DNA from: a virus
Direction: 5' to 3' (one strand)
Length of the DNA: 35,640 nucleotides
Virus record (IMG/VR): IMGVR_UViG_3300049728_000067
Location: 1 to 35,640 of that record
Shown: one piece after another, positions 7,001 through 14,795 of the stretch
Layout: each line of letters opens with the position of its first letter
How positions within the stretch are numbered: position 1 is the first letter of the stretch
Made by a program: the position numbers and the translations under genes
Notes under the pieces: generated by a model
What the model was told of the DNA's origin: nothing
Databases searched by the model: none
Seen by the model: the letters and a program-made list of their open reading frames with translations, nothing else

Positions 7001-7495
7001 ATGGCACAGCAATCCAAGTTAGACGTGAGCAAGTGGCAGGCGGACAGGCCGCATTGGAATTACACGCCTGCGATGCAGTTCTATGTACGGTTCATCCAGG
7101 TTGCGCTGATCGATGCGAACTGCGATCTGGCCATCTTTCCGGAATCGCGCGGTGTGCTGCAGGCCATGCCCGCGCCGGGCGCGAAGCCAACGGACAGTCC
7201 CACGGATGCTGCGTTGCTGGCCCGCGATTGGATTGCATGTTCGGAGCCGGGATCGGTATCCAAGCGCCGGTTCGTGAGCTTCCCGGAGTGCTGTGAGCAG
7301 TTGGGGATCGATGCAAACGCCGAGCGCGTGGCGCTGTTGAACGCAATCGATCAGGCCGGAGACTTTGACAACGATGAGGCGTGGGATCGGCTTGAGGCGG
7401 TGAGCGCCACCGAGCCGCCGGACGATGATGAACCGCTGTTCGAGGCATGGCGCATTGTGCCCGCGCTCGACCAGTTGAACCTTTTTGCAGCGTAA
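7001..7495 (+). CDS. Hypothetical protein ending in a clamp-binding-like QLNLF peptide
   Basis: This is a 164-residue protein of unknown function. The N-terminus is aromatic-rich (KWQADRPHWNYTPAMQFYVRF). The middle, RDWIACSEPGSVSKRRFVSFPECCEQLGID, resembles a small domain common in phage early proteins. The last seven residues are QLNLFAA (codons 7472-7492), which fits the pentapeptide QL(S/D)LF used by polymerases and other partners to dock on the beta clamp. With two clamp-like genes in the same operon, an interaction is a reasonable inference. The ATG at 7001 follows AGGGTAAG near the preceding stop. Confidence 0.7.
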   Translation: MAQQSKLDVSKWQADRPHWNYTPAMQFYVRFIQVALIDANCDLAIFPESRGVLQAMPAPGAKPTDSPTDAALLARDWIACSEPGSVSKRRFVSFPECCEQLGIDANAERVALLNAIDQAGDFDNDEAWDRLEAVSATEPPDDDEPLFEAWRIVPALDQLNLFAA

Positions 7496-7507
7496 GGAGA
7501 GGAGGGC

Positions 7508-7822
7508 ATGGAAAACGAAATCAAAGTGTTCCAGATGAACGATTGCGATTGGTACGCCGGCGCAACAGCCGACGATGCGATTCGCGGGATGGCAGAAAAC
7601 CTCTGCTATGACACAACCCCGGAAGCGATTGCGGAGATGTGCGAAGAGTACACGGTCGAGCCGGTTGAACTGACTGCCGAGGATATGGAGCGGACGATGT
7701 TTTCGGATGAAGACGAAGACGGAACTCCGGGCCAGGTTACTCGCTCATTCCGCGCACAACTTGACGCCATGATTGCCGCAGGCGACGAATTCCCTTACTT
7801 CTTTGCATCGACGGAGTATTGA
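7508..7822 (+). CDS. Small acidic conserved phage protein (104 aa)
   Basis: This is a 104-residue, strongly acidic protein beginning MENEIKVFQMNDCDWYAG. The opening is typical of a recurring phage early protein family of unknown function. The acidic stretch FSDEDEDG is near residue 71. No catalytic motif is visible. AAGGAGAGGAGG directly upstream of the ATG gives an unusually strong ribosome-binding site, suggesting high expression. Acidic charge could hint at DNA mimicry, but that is speculation. Confidence 0.75.
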   Translation: MENEIKVFQMNDCDWYAGATADDAIRGMAENLCYDTTPEAIAEMCEEYTVEPVELTAEDMERTMFSDEDEDGTPGQVTRSFRAQLDAMIAAGDEFPYFFASTEY

Positions 7823-7824
7823 CG

Positions 7825-7965
7825 ATGACGAAAGCGCAAATCTTCCCGGCGATAACCATCCTTATCGACTTGGGAGCTTGTGTGGTCTACCTGTGGCAGC
7901 GAGATGTGAGACGCGCTCTATATTGGCTCTTCGCCGCAGCCATCACCGCAACAGTCACTTTTTGA
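7825..7965 (+). CDS. Small two-helix membrane protein (46 aa)
   Basis: This 46-residue ORF starts two bases after the preceding stop. It has two hydrophobic helices, FPAITILIDLGACVVYLW and ALYWLFAAAITATVTF, joined by the short charged loop QRDVRR. The composition and coding pattern look like a known type of tiny phage inner-membrane protein; no function is known to me. Tight spacing on both sides (next ribosome-binding site AAAGAGGAAGG at 7964-7974) supports it as a real gene. Confidence 0.65.
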   Translation: MTKAQIFPAITILIDLGACVVYLWQRDVRRALYWLFAAAITATVTF

Positions 7966-7978
7966 AAGAGGAAGGCAA

Positions 7979-8926
7979 ATGGGTGAAGTAACAAAAATTG
8001 CGTGGTGCGATCACACGTTCAACGCATGGATCGGCTGTGAACATGCCTCGCCGGGGTGTTTGCATTGCTACGCCGAAGCGCAAAACAAGCTGTGGAACTG
8101 GACCGGCGGCGGCTGGGGCGTGAATGCGCCGCGGCGGGTGACGAGCGATTCCAACTGGGCGAAGTTGAGGGCATGGGACCGCAAGGCAGAACGCGCGGGC
8201 GTGATGCGGCGGGTGTTCGTCAACTCGCTGTCAGACACGTTCGATGTGAAAGCGCCTATCGGTGCGCGGGAACGGCTTTGGAAAGAGATCGAAGCCTGCA
8301 CACATCTGGAGTTTCTATTGCTCACCAAAAGGCCAGAGAACTGGAAGGCCATGCTGCCTGGCTCGTGGCGTGAGAAGTGGCCGGCGCGTGTGCGGTTGGG
8401 ATTCACCGCCGAGGATCAGCAACGGTTCGATGAGCGGTTCAAGTTTGCCGCCGAACTGTTGGGACTGTGCCGGGAGATCACTCCGTTCTTTTTGAGTTGC
8501 GAGCCGATGCTCGGGACGATTGACCTGCGCGATACGGAGCGGTGGCTGTTGGGTTGGGTGATCTGCGGCGGCGAGAGCACACCGCTGGCGCGTCCGATGC
8601 ACCCGGATTGGGCGCGGCGACTGCGGGATCAATGCGCGGATGCAGGTATCCCGTTTCTATTCAAACAATGGGGCGAGTGGGCTCCGAAAACCATTTGCCA
8701 CATTCTCAAGCCTGAGTACGCCGGCAAGCTGATTCAGATGGTCACTTCCGTTTCAAGCAACCGCGAAGACGAAGGCCAGATCAGCTATTGGGCGTATCCA
8801 TCGGAGATCAAAGAGCAGGACTTCGGCCCGCTCGACCGCATGATGCGCGTGGGCAAAGAGAAACCCGAGCCGCTGTTGGATGGGCGCGAGTGGATGGAGT
8901 TTCCGGGGGTCAAGGTCAATGGGTAA
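7979..8926 (+). CDS. DUF5131 (Gp37/Gp68 family) protein
   Basis: This 315-residue protein belongs by motif to the phage Gp37/Gp68 (DUF5131) family. The start KIAWCDHTFNAWIGCEHASPGCLHCYAE is diagnostic and carries cysteines spaced CxxxxxxCxxC, resembling a radical-SAM-type iron-sulfur site. Later blocks VFVNSLSDTFD, FLLLTKRPENW, FLSCEPMLGTIDL, WVICGGESTPLARPMHPDWARRLRDQC and FLFKQWGEW also fit. The reaction has not, to my knowledge, been defined. The family often sits beside DNA-modification genes, and here it overlaps a cytosine methyltransferase gene by eight bases. A nucleic-acid modification role is an inference from context. Confidence 0.88.
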   Translation: MGEVTKIAWCDHTFNAWIGCEHASPGCLHCYAEAQNKLWNWTGGGWGVNAPRRVTSDSNWAKLRAWDRKAERAGVMRRVFVNSLSDTFDVKAPIGARERLWKEIEACTHLEFLLLTKRPENWKAMLPGSWREKWPARVRLGFTAEDQQRFDERFKFAAELLGLCREITPFFLSCEPMLGTIDLRDTERWLLGWVICGGESTPLARPMHPDWARRLRDQCADAGIPFLFKQWGEWAPKTICHILKPEYAGKLIQMVTSVSSNREDEGQISYWAYPSEIKEQDFGPLDRMMRVGKEKPEPLLDGREWMEFPGVKVNG

Positions 8927-10436
8927 GTCTCGAACGATCATGGCGGCAGACTTGTTCTGTGGCGCCGGCGGAACTTCGCAAGGGATGCTCATGGCTGCGA
9001 ACCGAATCAATGCGGACCTTCATTTGCTTGCGATCAACCATTGGCAGGTTGCCATCGACACACACTCGCTCAACCATCCCGAGGCGCAGAATCTCTGCAC
9101 GGGCGTGGATGTGGTTGACCCGCTCAAGTTGGTTACCGGCGGCCGGTTGGACATTCTCTGCGCTTCGCCGGAATGCACTCACCACTCGGTTGCGCGCGGT
9201 GGAAGGCCCTGCAACGATCAGAGCCGCGCTTCCGCCTGGCACATCCTGCGCTGGGCACAGGTGCTTTACATCGATAACCTCATCATCGAAAACGTGCCTG
9301 AGTTCCAAAGCTGGGGACCATTGGGCGCGAACGGAAGGCCAATGAAATCGAAGCGCGGCGAACTCTTTCAGCAGTTCGTGGCAAGTCTCAAAGCGTTGGG
9401 ATACAAGGCGGAATATCGCGTGTTGAATTGCGCAGACTATGGCGCGCCCACCACGCGGCGGCGTTTTTTTCTGATTGCCAGGCGCGGCAACAAAAAGATC
9501 GTGTGGCCAGAGCCGACGCATGTGCGGCCTGCGGCGAAAGGCGGTTCGTTGCCGATGTTCGCCGAAACGCGAAAGCCCTGGAAGACAGCGCGAGAGATCA
9601 TCAACTGGAAACTGCCTTCGCGCTCGATCTTTGGACGCAAAAAGCCGTTGGCTGAAAAGACGCTTCGCCGCATCGAAGCCGGACTGCGGAAGTTTTGCGG
9701 GATCGATGCTGATCTGAGCAAGTGCGTTGCCGAAGATCTGCGACCGTTCCTGGTAGTGTTCCGCAATAATCAGGACGCTGTATCGATTGACGGCCCGGTG
9801 CCGACGTTGACAACGATGGGCGCGAATGTGGAACCGTTCATCATGCCGCATCCGCGAGAGCATGACCAGCCGCACAGCATCGACGCGCCGATCCGGACTG
9901 TGACCGCATCTTCCTGCGATCTATCCCTGGTTGAACCGTTCCTGATGCCTATCGATCATTCGGGGAGTGGAACCAACGCGGCGCATTCGGTCAACACTCC
10001 AGTGGGAACGCTGGTCACGAAAGAGAATCGCGCGCTCGTGACGCCGTACCTCATCACCGTCAATCACGGGGAAGGCGATACCACGAGGCGGAGTAGGTCG
10101 GTGGATGATCCTCTCGGCACGGTGACGGGAAGCATGGGAGAAGGCGTGGCCGAACCATTCCTGATTTCCTACTACGGCGTGATGGGATCGAGTGGCGCGG
10201 ATGAGCCGGTTCCAACGGTCACCACGAAGGATCGCTTTGCGGTGATCGAGGCGCGGCAAGAGAAGTACATGCTTGACATTCGATTCAGGATGTTGCAACC
10301 GCGCGAACTGGCCAGGGCGCAGGGATTCCCCGATACTTACGAATTCACGGGCAACCGCGAGGCGGTGGTCAAACAGATCGGGAACGCTGTGCCACCGCCG
10401 ATGGCCGCGGCGCTGGTTGGGGCTGTGATCGGATAA
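8919..10436 (+). CDS. DNA C5-cytosine methyltransferase, with repeated target-recognition segment
   Basis: This is a 505-residue protein. Motif I (SAM binding) is DLFCGAGGTSQG at residues 11-22. The catalytic loop reads CASPECTHHS with Cys86, where most family members have GPPCQ; this EC variant recurs in phage enzymes. Motif VI is IENVPEF and motif VIII is TTRRRFFLIARR. Near the C-terminus RELARAQGFPDTYEF and KQIGNAVPPPMA match motifs IX and X. Between VIII and IX, residues about 276-445 contain five imperfect repeats of 30-37 residues, unusual for a target-recognition domain. It would methylate cytosine, likely protecting phage DNA from restriction. The ATG at 8919 was chosen; an upstream in-frame start lies inside the DUF5131 gene. 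Confidence 0.9.
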   Translation: MGKSRTIMAADLFCGAGGTSQGMLMAANRINADLHLLAINHWQVAIDTHSLNHPEAQNLCTGVDVVDPLKLVTGGRLDILCASPECTHHSVARGGRPCNDQSRASAWHILRWAQVLYIDNLIIENVPEFQSWGPLGANGRPMKSKRGELFQQFVASLKALGYKAEYRVLNCADYGAPTTRRRFFLIARRGNKKIVWPEPTHVRPAAKGGSLPMFAETRKPWKTAREIINWKLPSRSIFGRKKPLAEKTLRRIEAGLRKFCGIDADLSKCVAEDLRPFLVVFRNNQDAVSIDGPVPTLTTMGANVEPFIMPHPREHDQPHSIDAPIRTVTASSCDLSLVEPFLMPIDHSGSGTNAAHSVNTPVGTLVTKENRALVTPYLITVNHGEGDTTRRSRSVDDPLGTVTGSMGEGVAEPFLISYYGVMGSSGADEPVPTVTTKDRFAVIEARQEKYMLDIRFRMLQPRELARAQGFPDTYEFTGNREAVVKQIGNAVPPPMAAALVGAVIG

Positions 10437-10622
10437 ACCAGACAGGTTCACAACGAAAGCCCGGCTTCGGTCGGGCTTTTCTGTGTCTGGAGAGCATTTT
10501 GTTAGCGTCAACGAAATGGTTGGGAAGCGTCTCGACCATATTGCCCACGCCGGAAAGGGAGTGAAATGGGAATTTTCTTACCCTATAAATAGCCTGCCTT
10601 TGATTTCAGGGCCTTTAGTTGC
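10437..10622. other. Intergenic region between early operon and integrase
   Basis: This 186-base stretch holds the early-operon terminator near its left end. It also has an AT-richer patch around 10571-10590 (TATAAAT at 10584) that could be an integrase promoter -10, although no convincing -35 is seen. No homology to the tRNA-Val 3' end was found by eye, so it offers no obvious attP core. Confidence 0.4.
10456..10481 (+). terminator. Rho-independent terminator of the early operon
   Basis: AAAGCCCG (10456-10463) pairs with CGGGCTTT (10472-10479) across an eight-base loop, ending in a T run. It lies 20 bases after the methyltransferase stop and closes the early operon. Confidence 0.85.
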
Positions 10623-11855
10623 GTGAAAACCGCTTCGCGTACACATTCTGCATACATGGGCACTCTGAAACCCTTGAAAGTTGCGGATATTGAGGCGTTG
10701 AGGCCCAAAGAGCGTCGATACACGGTCTCAGATGGGCGCGGGCTGTGTTTGGAGATGCAGCCGAGCGGAACTTTGAGTTGGCTGTATCGCTACACGCTGG
10801 CCGGAAGGCAGGCGAACGTCTACCTGGGCCACTATCCCGCCGTGAATGCTGAGAAGGCGCGGAAAAAGCGGGATGAGTTGGCCGCAGCCATCGCAAAAGG
10901 TGAGTCGCCTGCGGATGTGAAACGCCGCGCGAAGATTGGCAAGCTCAAGAAATCAACCGTTAAAGACTTTGGAGAGCGTTACTTGCGCGAGATTGTGGCA
11001 GAGGATCGACAAAGCCCCGCCGATGTGCGGCGGTATCTTGAGCGCGACGTGTATCCAACGCTGGGACACTTGCCGCTGGCGTCGATTCATGCCGATCACG
11101 TTCGGGAGATTGTGTTTGCGCGGAAGGCGAAGGGGTGCAGATCTGCGGCGCTGGCCATCCGCAACGTAATCAAGCGGATGTGCGATTACGCCATTGTTTG
11201 CGGGGTGATCGAGAGCAATCCTGCCCATGCGATTCCGCCGAAGTACATTGCCGAACAAGTGAAACGCGACCGGGCGCTGAGTGAAGCGGAGATCGGCGTG
11301 TTTCTGCGGGCGTTGGATGCGGCGCCGATTGCGAAGCGGTACAAGATCGCTCTGGAATTGATTCTGTTGACGTTAGTTCGGAAGAGCGCGTTGCGGCTGG
11401 CCGATTGGACGGAGTTCGATTTCGGGTTGGGTGAGTGGTCGATCCCCAAAGAACACGACAAGATGGGCCAGGGCCAGATTGTCTATCTGAGCCGGCAGGC
11501 AACAGCGCTGGTTGAGCGCCTGGCTGTGCCCGAAGAGCGCGTTGGATGTGTGCTGCCTGCGGTCAATGGCAAGTGGGCTGCTATCTCCAAAAGCACACTG
11601 AATAAACAACTTGCAAGAGTGTCAGTGAGAATACCTCACTTCACTGTTCATGACTTGAGACGGACTGCAACCACCCGCTTAAGCGAGATGCACTGGGATG
11701 AGAAGTGGATTGAGAAGTGTTTGAACCATAAGACGGCGGGGGTGAAGCGCATCTACAACCGCGCCGAATACGCCGAGGATCGCAAGCGGATGCTGCAGGC
11801 GTGGGCCGATCATGTTGATTCTTTGCGGGGTTTGCCCGATGTGAGGCAGGTTTGA
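10623..11855 (+). CDS. int: P4-type tyrosine integrase
   Basis: This is a 410-residue site-specific recombinase. The N-terminal arm-binding domain (YTVSDGRGLCLEMQPSG...WLYRYTLAGRQANVYLGHYP) is the DUF4102 type of P4-like integrases. Active-site residues in the catalytic domain are R253 (VRKSALR), K in IPKEHDKM, H343 and R346 (HDLRR), H369 (LNHK) and the nucleophile Y378 (RIYNRAEY). It joins phage and host DNA, typically at the 3' end of a tRNA gene. The GTG at 10623 follows AGGG; the ATG at 10656 is an alternative. It stands alone between terminators and late genes. No excisionase was found beside it. Confidence 0.93.
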   Translation: MKTASRTHSAYMGTLKPLKVADIEALRPKERRYTVSDGRGLCLEMQPSGTLSWLYRYTLAGRQANVYLGHYPAVNAEKARKKRDELAAAIAKGESPADVKRRAKIGKLKKSTVKDFGERYLREIVAEDRQSPADVRRYLERDVYPTLGHLPLASIHADHVREIVFARKAKGCRSAALAIRNVIKRMCDYAIVCGVIESNPAHAIPPKYIAEQVKRDRALSEAEIGVFLRALDAAPIAKRYKIALELILLTLVRKSALRLADWTEFDFGLGEWSIPKEHDKMGQGQIVYLSRQATALVERLAVPEERVGCVLPAVNGKWAAISKSTLNKQLARVSVRIPHFTVHDLRRTATTRLSEMHWDEKWIEKCLNHKTAGVKRIYNRAEYAEDRKRMLQAWADHVDSLRGLPDVRQV

Positions 11856-11861
11856 AGTAGA

Positions 11862-11933
11862 GCGCGGCTGCGGTGTGGGCTTGGCTTGCGGGCCTTGCCT
11901 CAATACACAGAGTCCCAAACGGGCCAGCCGCGC
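11862..11933. repeat. Inverted repeat downstream of the integrase
   Basis: GCGCGGCTG at 11862-11870 has a perfect reverse-complement copy, CAGCCGCGC, at 11925-11933, 54 bases away. It begins seven bases after the integrase stop. It could be a long-range hairpin ending the int transcript or part of a recombination site. The rest of the 266-base gap to the terminase gene has smaller stems (GGTCC/GGACC near 12030) and no credible ORF. Confidence 0.45.
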
Positions 11934-12121
11934 ATCTTGATTGGAGGGAATGCGGAGCGTATCTCGCTGATGTGACGTGAGATATAGAGTGAGCAAAGGA
12001 AGGGAGTCAGTGTCATTCGGCGGCTTGGGTCCTTCCCGGACCTGACGCGCAGAGGGTGACGCGCCACCCTTCGTGTGCCCTAGCCACAGGATTTTTAACC
12101 CTCATTTCCGTTTCCGCGCCT

Positions 12122-12697
12122 ATGCCGAAGGATGAAAACCCGAAAAACTACTCCGCATTGCCCGTCACCGACGTGGCGGAGTTACTCGGAGTCACCCCCA
12201 GGCAGGTCCGTAACTGGATTGTAGACAAGGGCTTACCGGCTAAGAACGATCCCCGCGGCAGAATGCTTGACTGGCCCACCACGCTCCAATGGTTCGTAGC
12301 CTACCGGATAGCCGAAAACAGCGGAAATGGCGGAAATCGACGCCCCGGAAACGCCCCTGACGGCTCGGAAATCCCCGATGAGACCCTCGATCAGGCCATT
12401 CTGCGGAAAACCAAGGCCGAAGCCGATTTGAAAGAGCTTCAACTCGCCCGCGAACGCTGCGAAGCCGCCGCCATTTCCGATGTGGAGAAGGCCCTGGCCA
12501 CCGCCAACGCTTCCACCAAGACGCTGATTCAGGCGCTCCCCTCCCGGCTATCCACCCAACTCCTCGGGATCGACGACCGCGGCCGCCTCTACGCCATTCT
12601 TGAGCGCGAAACCAATGGCCTGCTCGGCAACCTAGCCTCGGTCGGTTCCGTGCTTGAGGCCAGCCAAAAGAAAGCCGCCGAGGACGAAGAGGAATGA
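12122..12697 (+). CDS. Terminase small subunit (Nu1-like)
   Basis: This is a 191-residue protein. The N-terminal winged helix-turn-helix reads PVTDVAELLGVTPRQVRNW followed by DPRGRMLDWPTTLQW, the layout of lambda Nu1-type DNA-packaging proteins that bind cos. The C-terminal half (DQAILRKTKAEADLKELQLARER and KALATANASTKTLIQALP) is helical, as expected for subunit assembly. The ATG at 12122 starts just before the helix-turn-helix; an in-frame GTG at 12056 would add 22 unlikely residues. No good Shine-Dalgarno sequence is visible. Its stop overlaps the large-subunit start (ATGA). Confidence 0.8.
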   Translation: MPKDENPKNYSALPVTDVAELLGVTPRQVRNWIVDKGLPAKNDPRGRMLDWPTTLQWFVAYRIAENSGNGGNRRPGNAPDGSEIPDETLDQAILRKTKAEADLKELQLARERCEAAAISDVEKALATANASTKTLIQALPSRLSTQLLGIDDRGRLYAILERETNGLLGNLASVGSVLEASQKKAAEDEEE

Positions 12698-14733
12698 CCA
12701 CCGTCGCGCTCCGTCCCCGCCGCACCTACGAAACCTCACCCGAAGGCGCTGCCGCCCTCTCTGCCGCCGTCCGGCGCTCCCAGCGCATCTTCCAACCGCG
12801 CCCTCTACTCACCCTCAGCCAATGGGCAGACGAGTACGCCTTCATCCCCAAGGAATCCGGCGCCTACCCTGGCCGCTTCAACACGTCCTTCGCCGAGTAC
12901 CAGCGCGGCATTCAAGACGCAATCAGCGATCCCGACATTGAAACCGTGGTCATGATGCTCCCGGCCCAGTCCGGCAAATCGCAAATCGATCTCAATGCCA
13001 TCGGCTTCTATTCCCACTGGGACCCATCCCCGATCCTAGTTGTCCAAGCATCCGAACGCGAGGCGGAAAAGTTCTCCAAAAACCGTATCGCCAAAATGAT
13101 TCGCGACACCCCGGTCCTGCGGAAAATCTATCCCAGCCCGCGCGCCCGCGATTCAGGCAACACCCTTCTCAACAAGGAATTCCTCGGCGGCGTTCTCACC
13201 ATCACCGGCGCCAACGCCCCGGCGGGCCTGGCCTCCGCTCCCATCCGCGTACTCATTGCCGACGAAGTTGACCGCTACGGAGAATCCGCCGGCACCGAAG
13301 GCGACCCGGTTGACCTGGCCGAAAAGCGCACCACATCGTTCTGGAACCGGAAAATCATTCTCACTTCCACGCCGGGCATCAAACATCTCTCCCGCATCGA
13401 AGCCGCCTACGATTCCAGCGATAAGCGGAAGTTCTACGTGCCGTGCCCACATTGCGGTGAGTTCCAGGTGTTGGACTGGCGCAACAACTTCAAGTACGAA
13501 GTGGAGAAGATTCCCGAAGGTTCCGAAGCCCGCCCGCGCCTGCTCGATTACTACTATGTCTGCCTGAATGGCTGTCAGATCGTCGAGCGCGAAAAGTATG
13601 AGATGGTGCGCCGCGGTCAATGGCGCGCCACAACCACGAGTCACGACGGCAAGACAGCCGGTTTCCAGATGAATGCGCTCTATTCGCCGGTGTTGAGTTG
13701 GTCGAAGATCGTCACCGATTGGCTTGCGGTCGGACACAATCGCGAACGATTGAAGACGTTTGTGAATACCCGCCTCGCCGAGACATGGGAAATCCAGGGC
13801 ACCGGCGCGGATATGCACGAACTCGAAAAGCGCGAACGCTTCGGCGAACTGTTGCCCTCTGGCGTTCTCTTCCTCACCGCTGGCGTCGATACCCAGGACA
13901 ATCGCCTCGAATGCACCGTGTGGGGCTGGGGCATGGATGAGGAGCGGTGGGCCATCGAGCACAAGGTGTTCGCGGGCGATCCCGGCCTGCCGGAGAGCGA
14001 TTCCGAAAGCCCGTGGAAAATGCTGCGCGAATACCTGCTTGAGCCGTTCGATCACAGCCTCGGTTTTCCCATGCCGATCTCCTGTGTGCTGATCGATTCC
14101 GGCGGCCATCACACCCAGCGCGTGTATGACTTTGCCGAACGTCATCGTCTTCGCAGGTGGTTCGCTATCATTGGCCGCGCCGGGTGGGGAAAGTCACTCG
14201 CCAGTTCAGGGACGGAAACCGGACCGAAGAAAATCAAGCTGTACACAGTGGGAGTGGACACGGCGAAGGAAGACATTTTCACTTCGTTCCGAGGCACGGA
14301 GGCGCGCCCCAGCTACTGCCATTTCTCCGCAAGCCTCCCGCCTGAGTTTTTCCGCCAGCTTACCGCCGAAAAGCTGGTTACCAAAAAGAAAGACTTTGAA
14401 ACCACCATGGAGTGGGTCAAGACTTCCGAACGCAACGAAGCTCTCGATTGCGCGGTGTACGCCCGCGCCGCCGTGGTAGTGCTCCGGCCAAACTTCAACA
14501 AGATCAAGCGCAACCTCGACCGGCTCGTGAGCCAGCAAGAAGCGCAGAAAAACGCCGCGCCTCCGCAGGTTCCGCTCGGTACGCCCGCACCGCCGAAGCC
14601 GGAAGAGCCGAAGCCCGCGCCCGCGCAACCCGCCCAACCGAAGCCCGCGCCGCCGGCGGAAACTGGACGCCCGCGCCCCGCCAACTTCCCCCGCGCCCGT
14701 AAACCCGCCGGATTCGTCTCAGGCTGGAAGTAA
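12694..14733 (+). CDS. Terminase large subunit (lambda GpA family)
   Basis: This is a 679-residue packaging motor and nuclease. The ATPase Walker A is PAQSGKS at residues 90-96 and Walker B is VLIADE ending at D190-E191. A zinc-finger-like insert has CPHC (251-254) and C290...C294, typical of the GpA family. The nuclease region includes TAGVDTQDNRLECTVWGWG near residue 400 and VLIDSGGHHT near 470. The C-terminal 70 residues form a Pro/Ala/Lys-rich tail (KPEEPKPAPAQPAQPKPAPP). With the Nu1-like protein it implies cos-type packaging. It overlaps the preceding gene, and its stop overlaps a micro-ORF. Confidence 0.93.
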   Translation: MTTVALRPRRTYETSPEGAAALSAAVRRSQRIFQPRPLLTLSQWADEYAFIPKESGAYPGRFNTSFAEYQRGIQDAISDPDIETVVMMLPAQSGKSQIDLNAIGFYSHWDPSPILVVQASEREAEKFSKNRIAKMIRDTPVLRKIYPSPRARDSGNTLLNKEFLGGVLTITGANAPAGLASAPIRVLIADEVDRYGESAGTEGDPVDLAEKRTTSFWNRKIILTSTPGIKHLSRIEAAYDSSDKRKFYVPCPHCGEFQVLDWRNNFKYEVEKIPEGSEARPRLLDYYYVCLNGCQIVEREKYEMVRRGQWRATTTSHDGKTAGFQMNALYSPVLSWSKIVTDWLAVGHNRERLKTFVNTRLAETWEIQGTGADMHELEKRERFGELLPSGVLFLTAGVDTQDNRLECTVWGWGMDEERWAIEHKVFAGDPGLPESDSESPWKMLREYLLEPFDHSLGFPMPISCVLIDSGGHHTQRVYDFAERHRLRRWFAIIGRAGWGKSLASSGTETGPKKIKLYTVGVDTAKEDIFTSFRGTEARPSYCHFSASLPPEFFRQLTAEKLVTKKKDFETTMEWVKTSERNEALDCAVYARAAVVVLRPNFNKIKRNLDRLVSQQEAQKNAAPPQVPLGTPAPPKPEEPKPAPAQPAQPKPAPPAETGRPRPANFPRARKPAGFVSGWK

Positions 14734-14795
14734 TGCCCGCTAAACCCTCGGTAATTGGCGCTAATTTGCCCAACGGACCGACTGTTGAACTGTGA
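14733..14795 (+). CDS. Candidate 20-residue micro-ORF between terminase and gpW-like gene
   Basis: ATG at 14733 overlaps the terminase stop as TAATG, and its TGA at 14793 overlaps the next gene's GTG as GTGA. The product would be MPAKPSVIGANLPNGPTVEL, with no known function. It may serve to couple translation of the next gene, which lacks its own Shine-Dalgarno sequence. Confidence 0.4.
   Translation: MPAKPSVIGANLPNGPTVEL

Noticed and set aside
8916-9875. 319-residue minus-strand ORF opposite the cytosine methyltransferase
   Set aside because: It is antisense to clear methyltransferase motifs I to VIII; no independent support.
10584-10590. TATAAAT as integrase promoter -10
   Set aside because: No matching -35 at 16-18 bases upstream, so it is not called as a promoter.
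12056-12121. Extended GTG start for the terminase small subunit
   Set aside because: It would add 22 residues ahead of a complete helix-turn-helix without a usable ribosome-binding site spacing.
11856-12121. Possible attP or RNA gene downstream of int
   Set aside because: Only an inverted repeat and small stems were found; no tRNA-like fold and no match to the tRNA-Val 3' end, so no attachment site is called.
13153-14145. 330-residue minus-strand ORF opposite the terminase
   Set aside because: It is the antisense shadow of the terminase ATPase-nuclease region; no domain is recognised.
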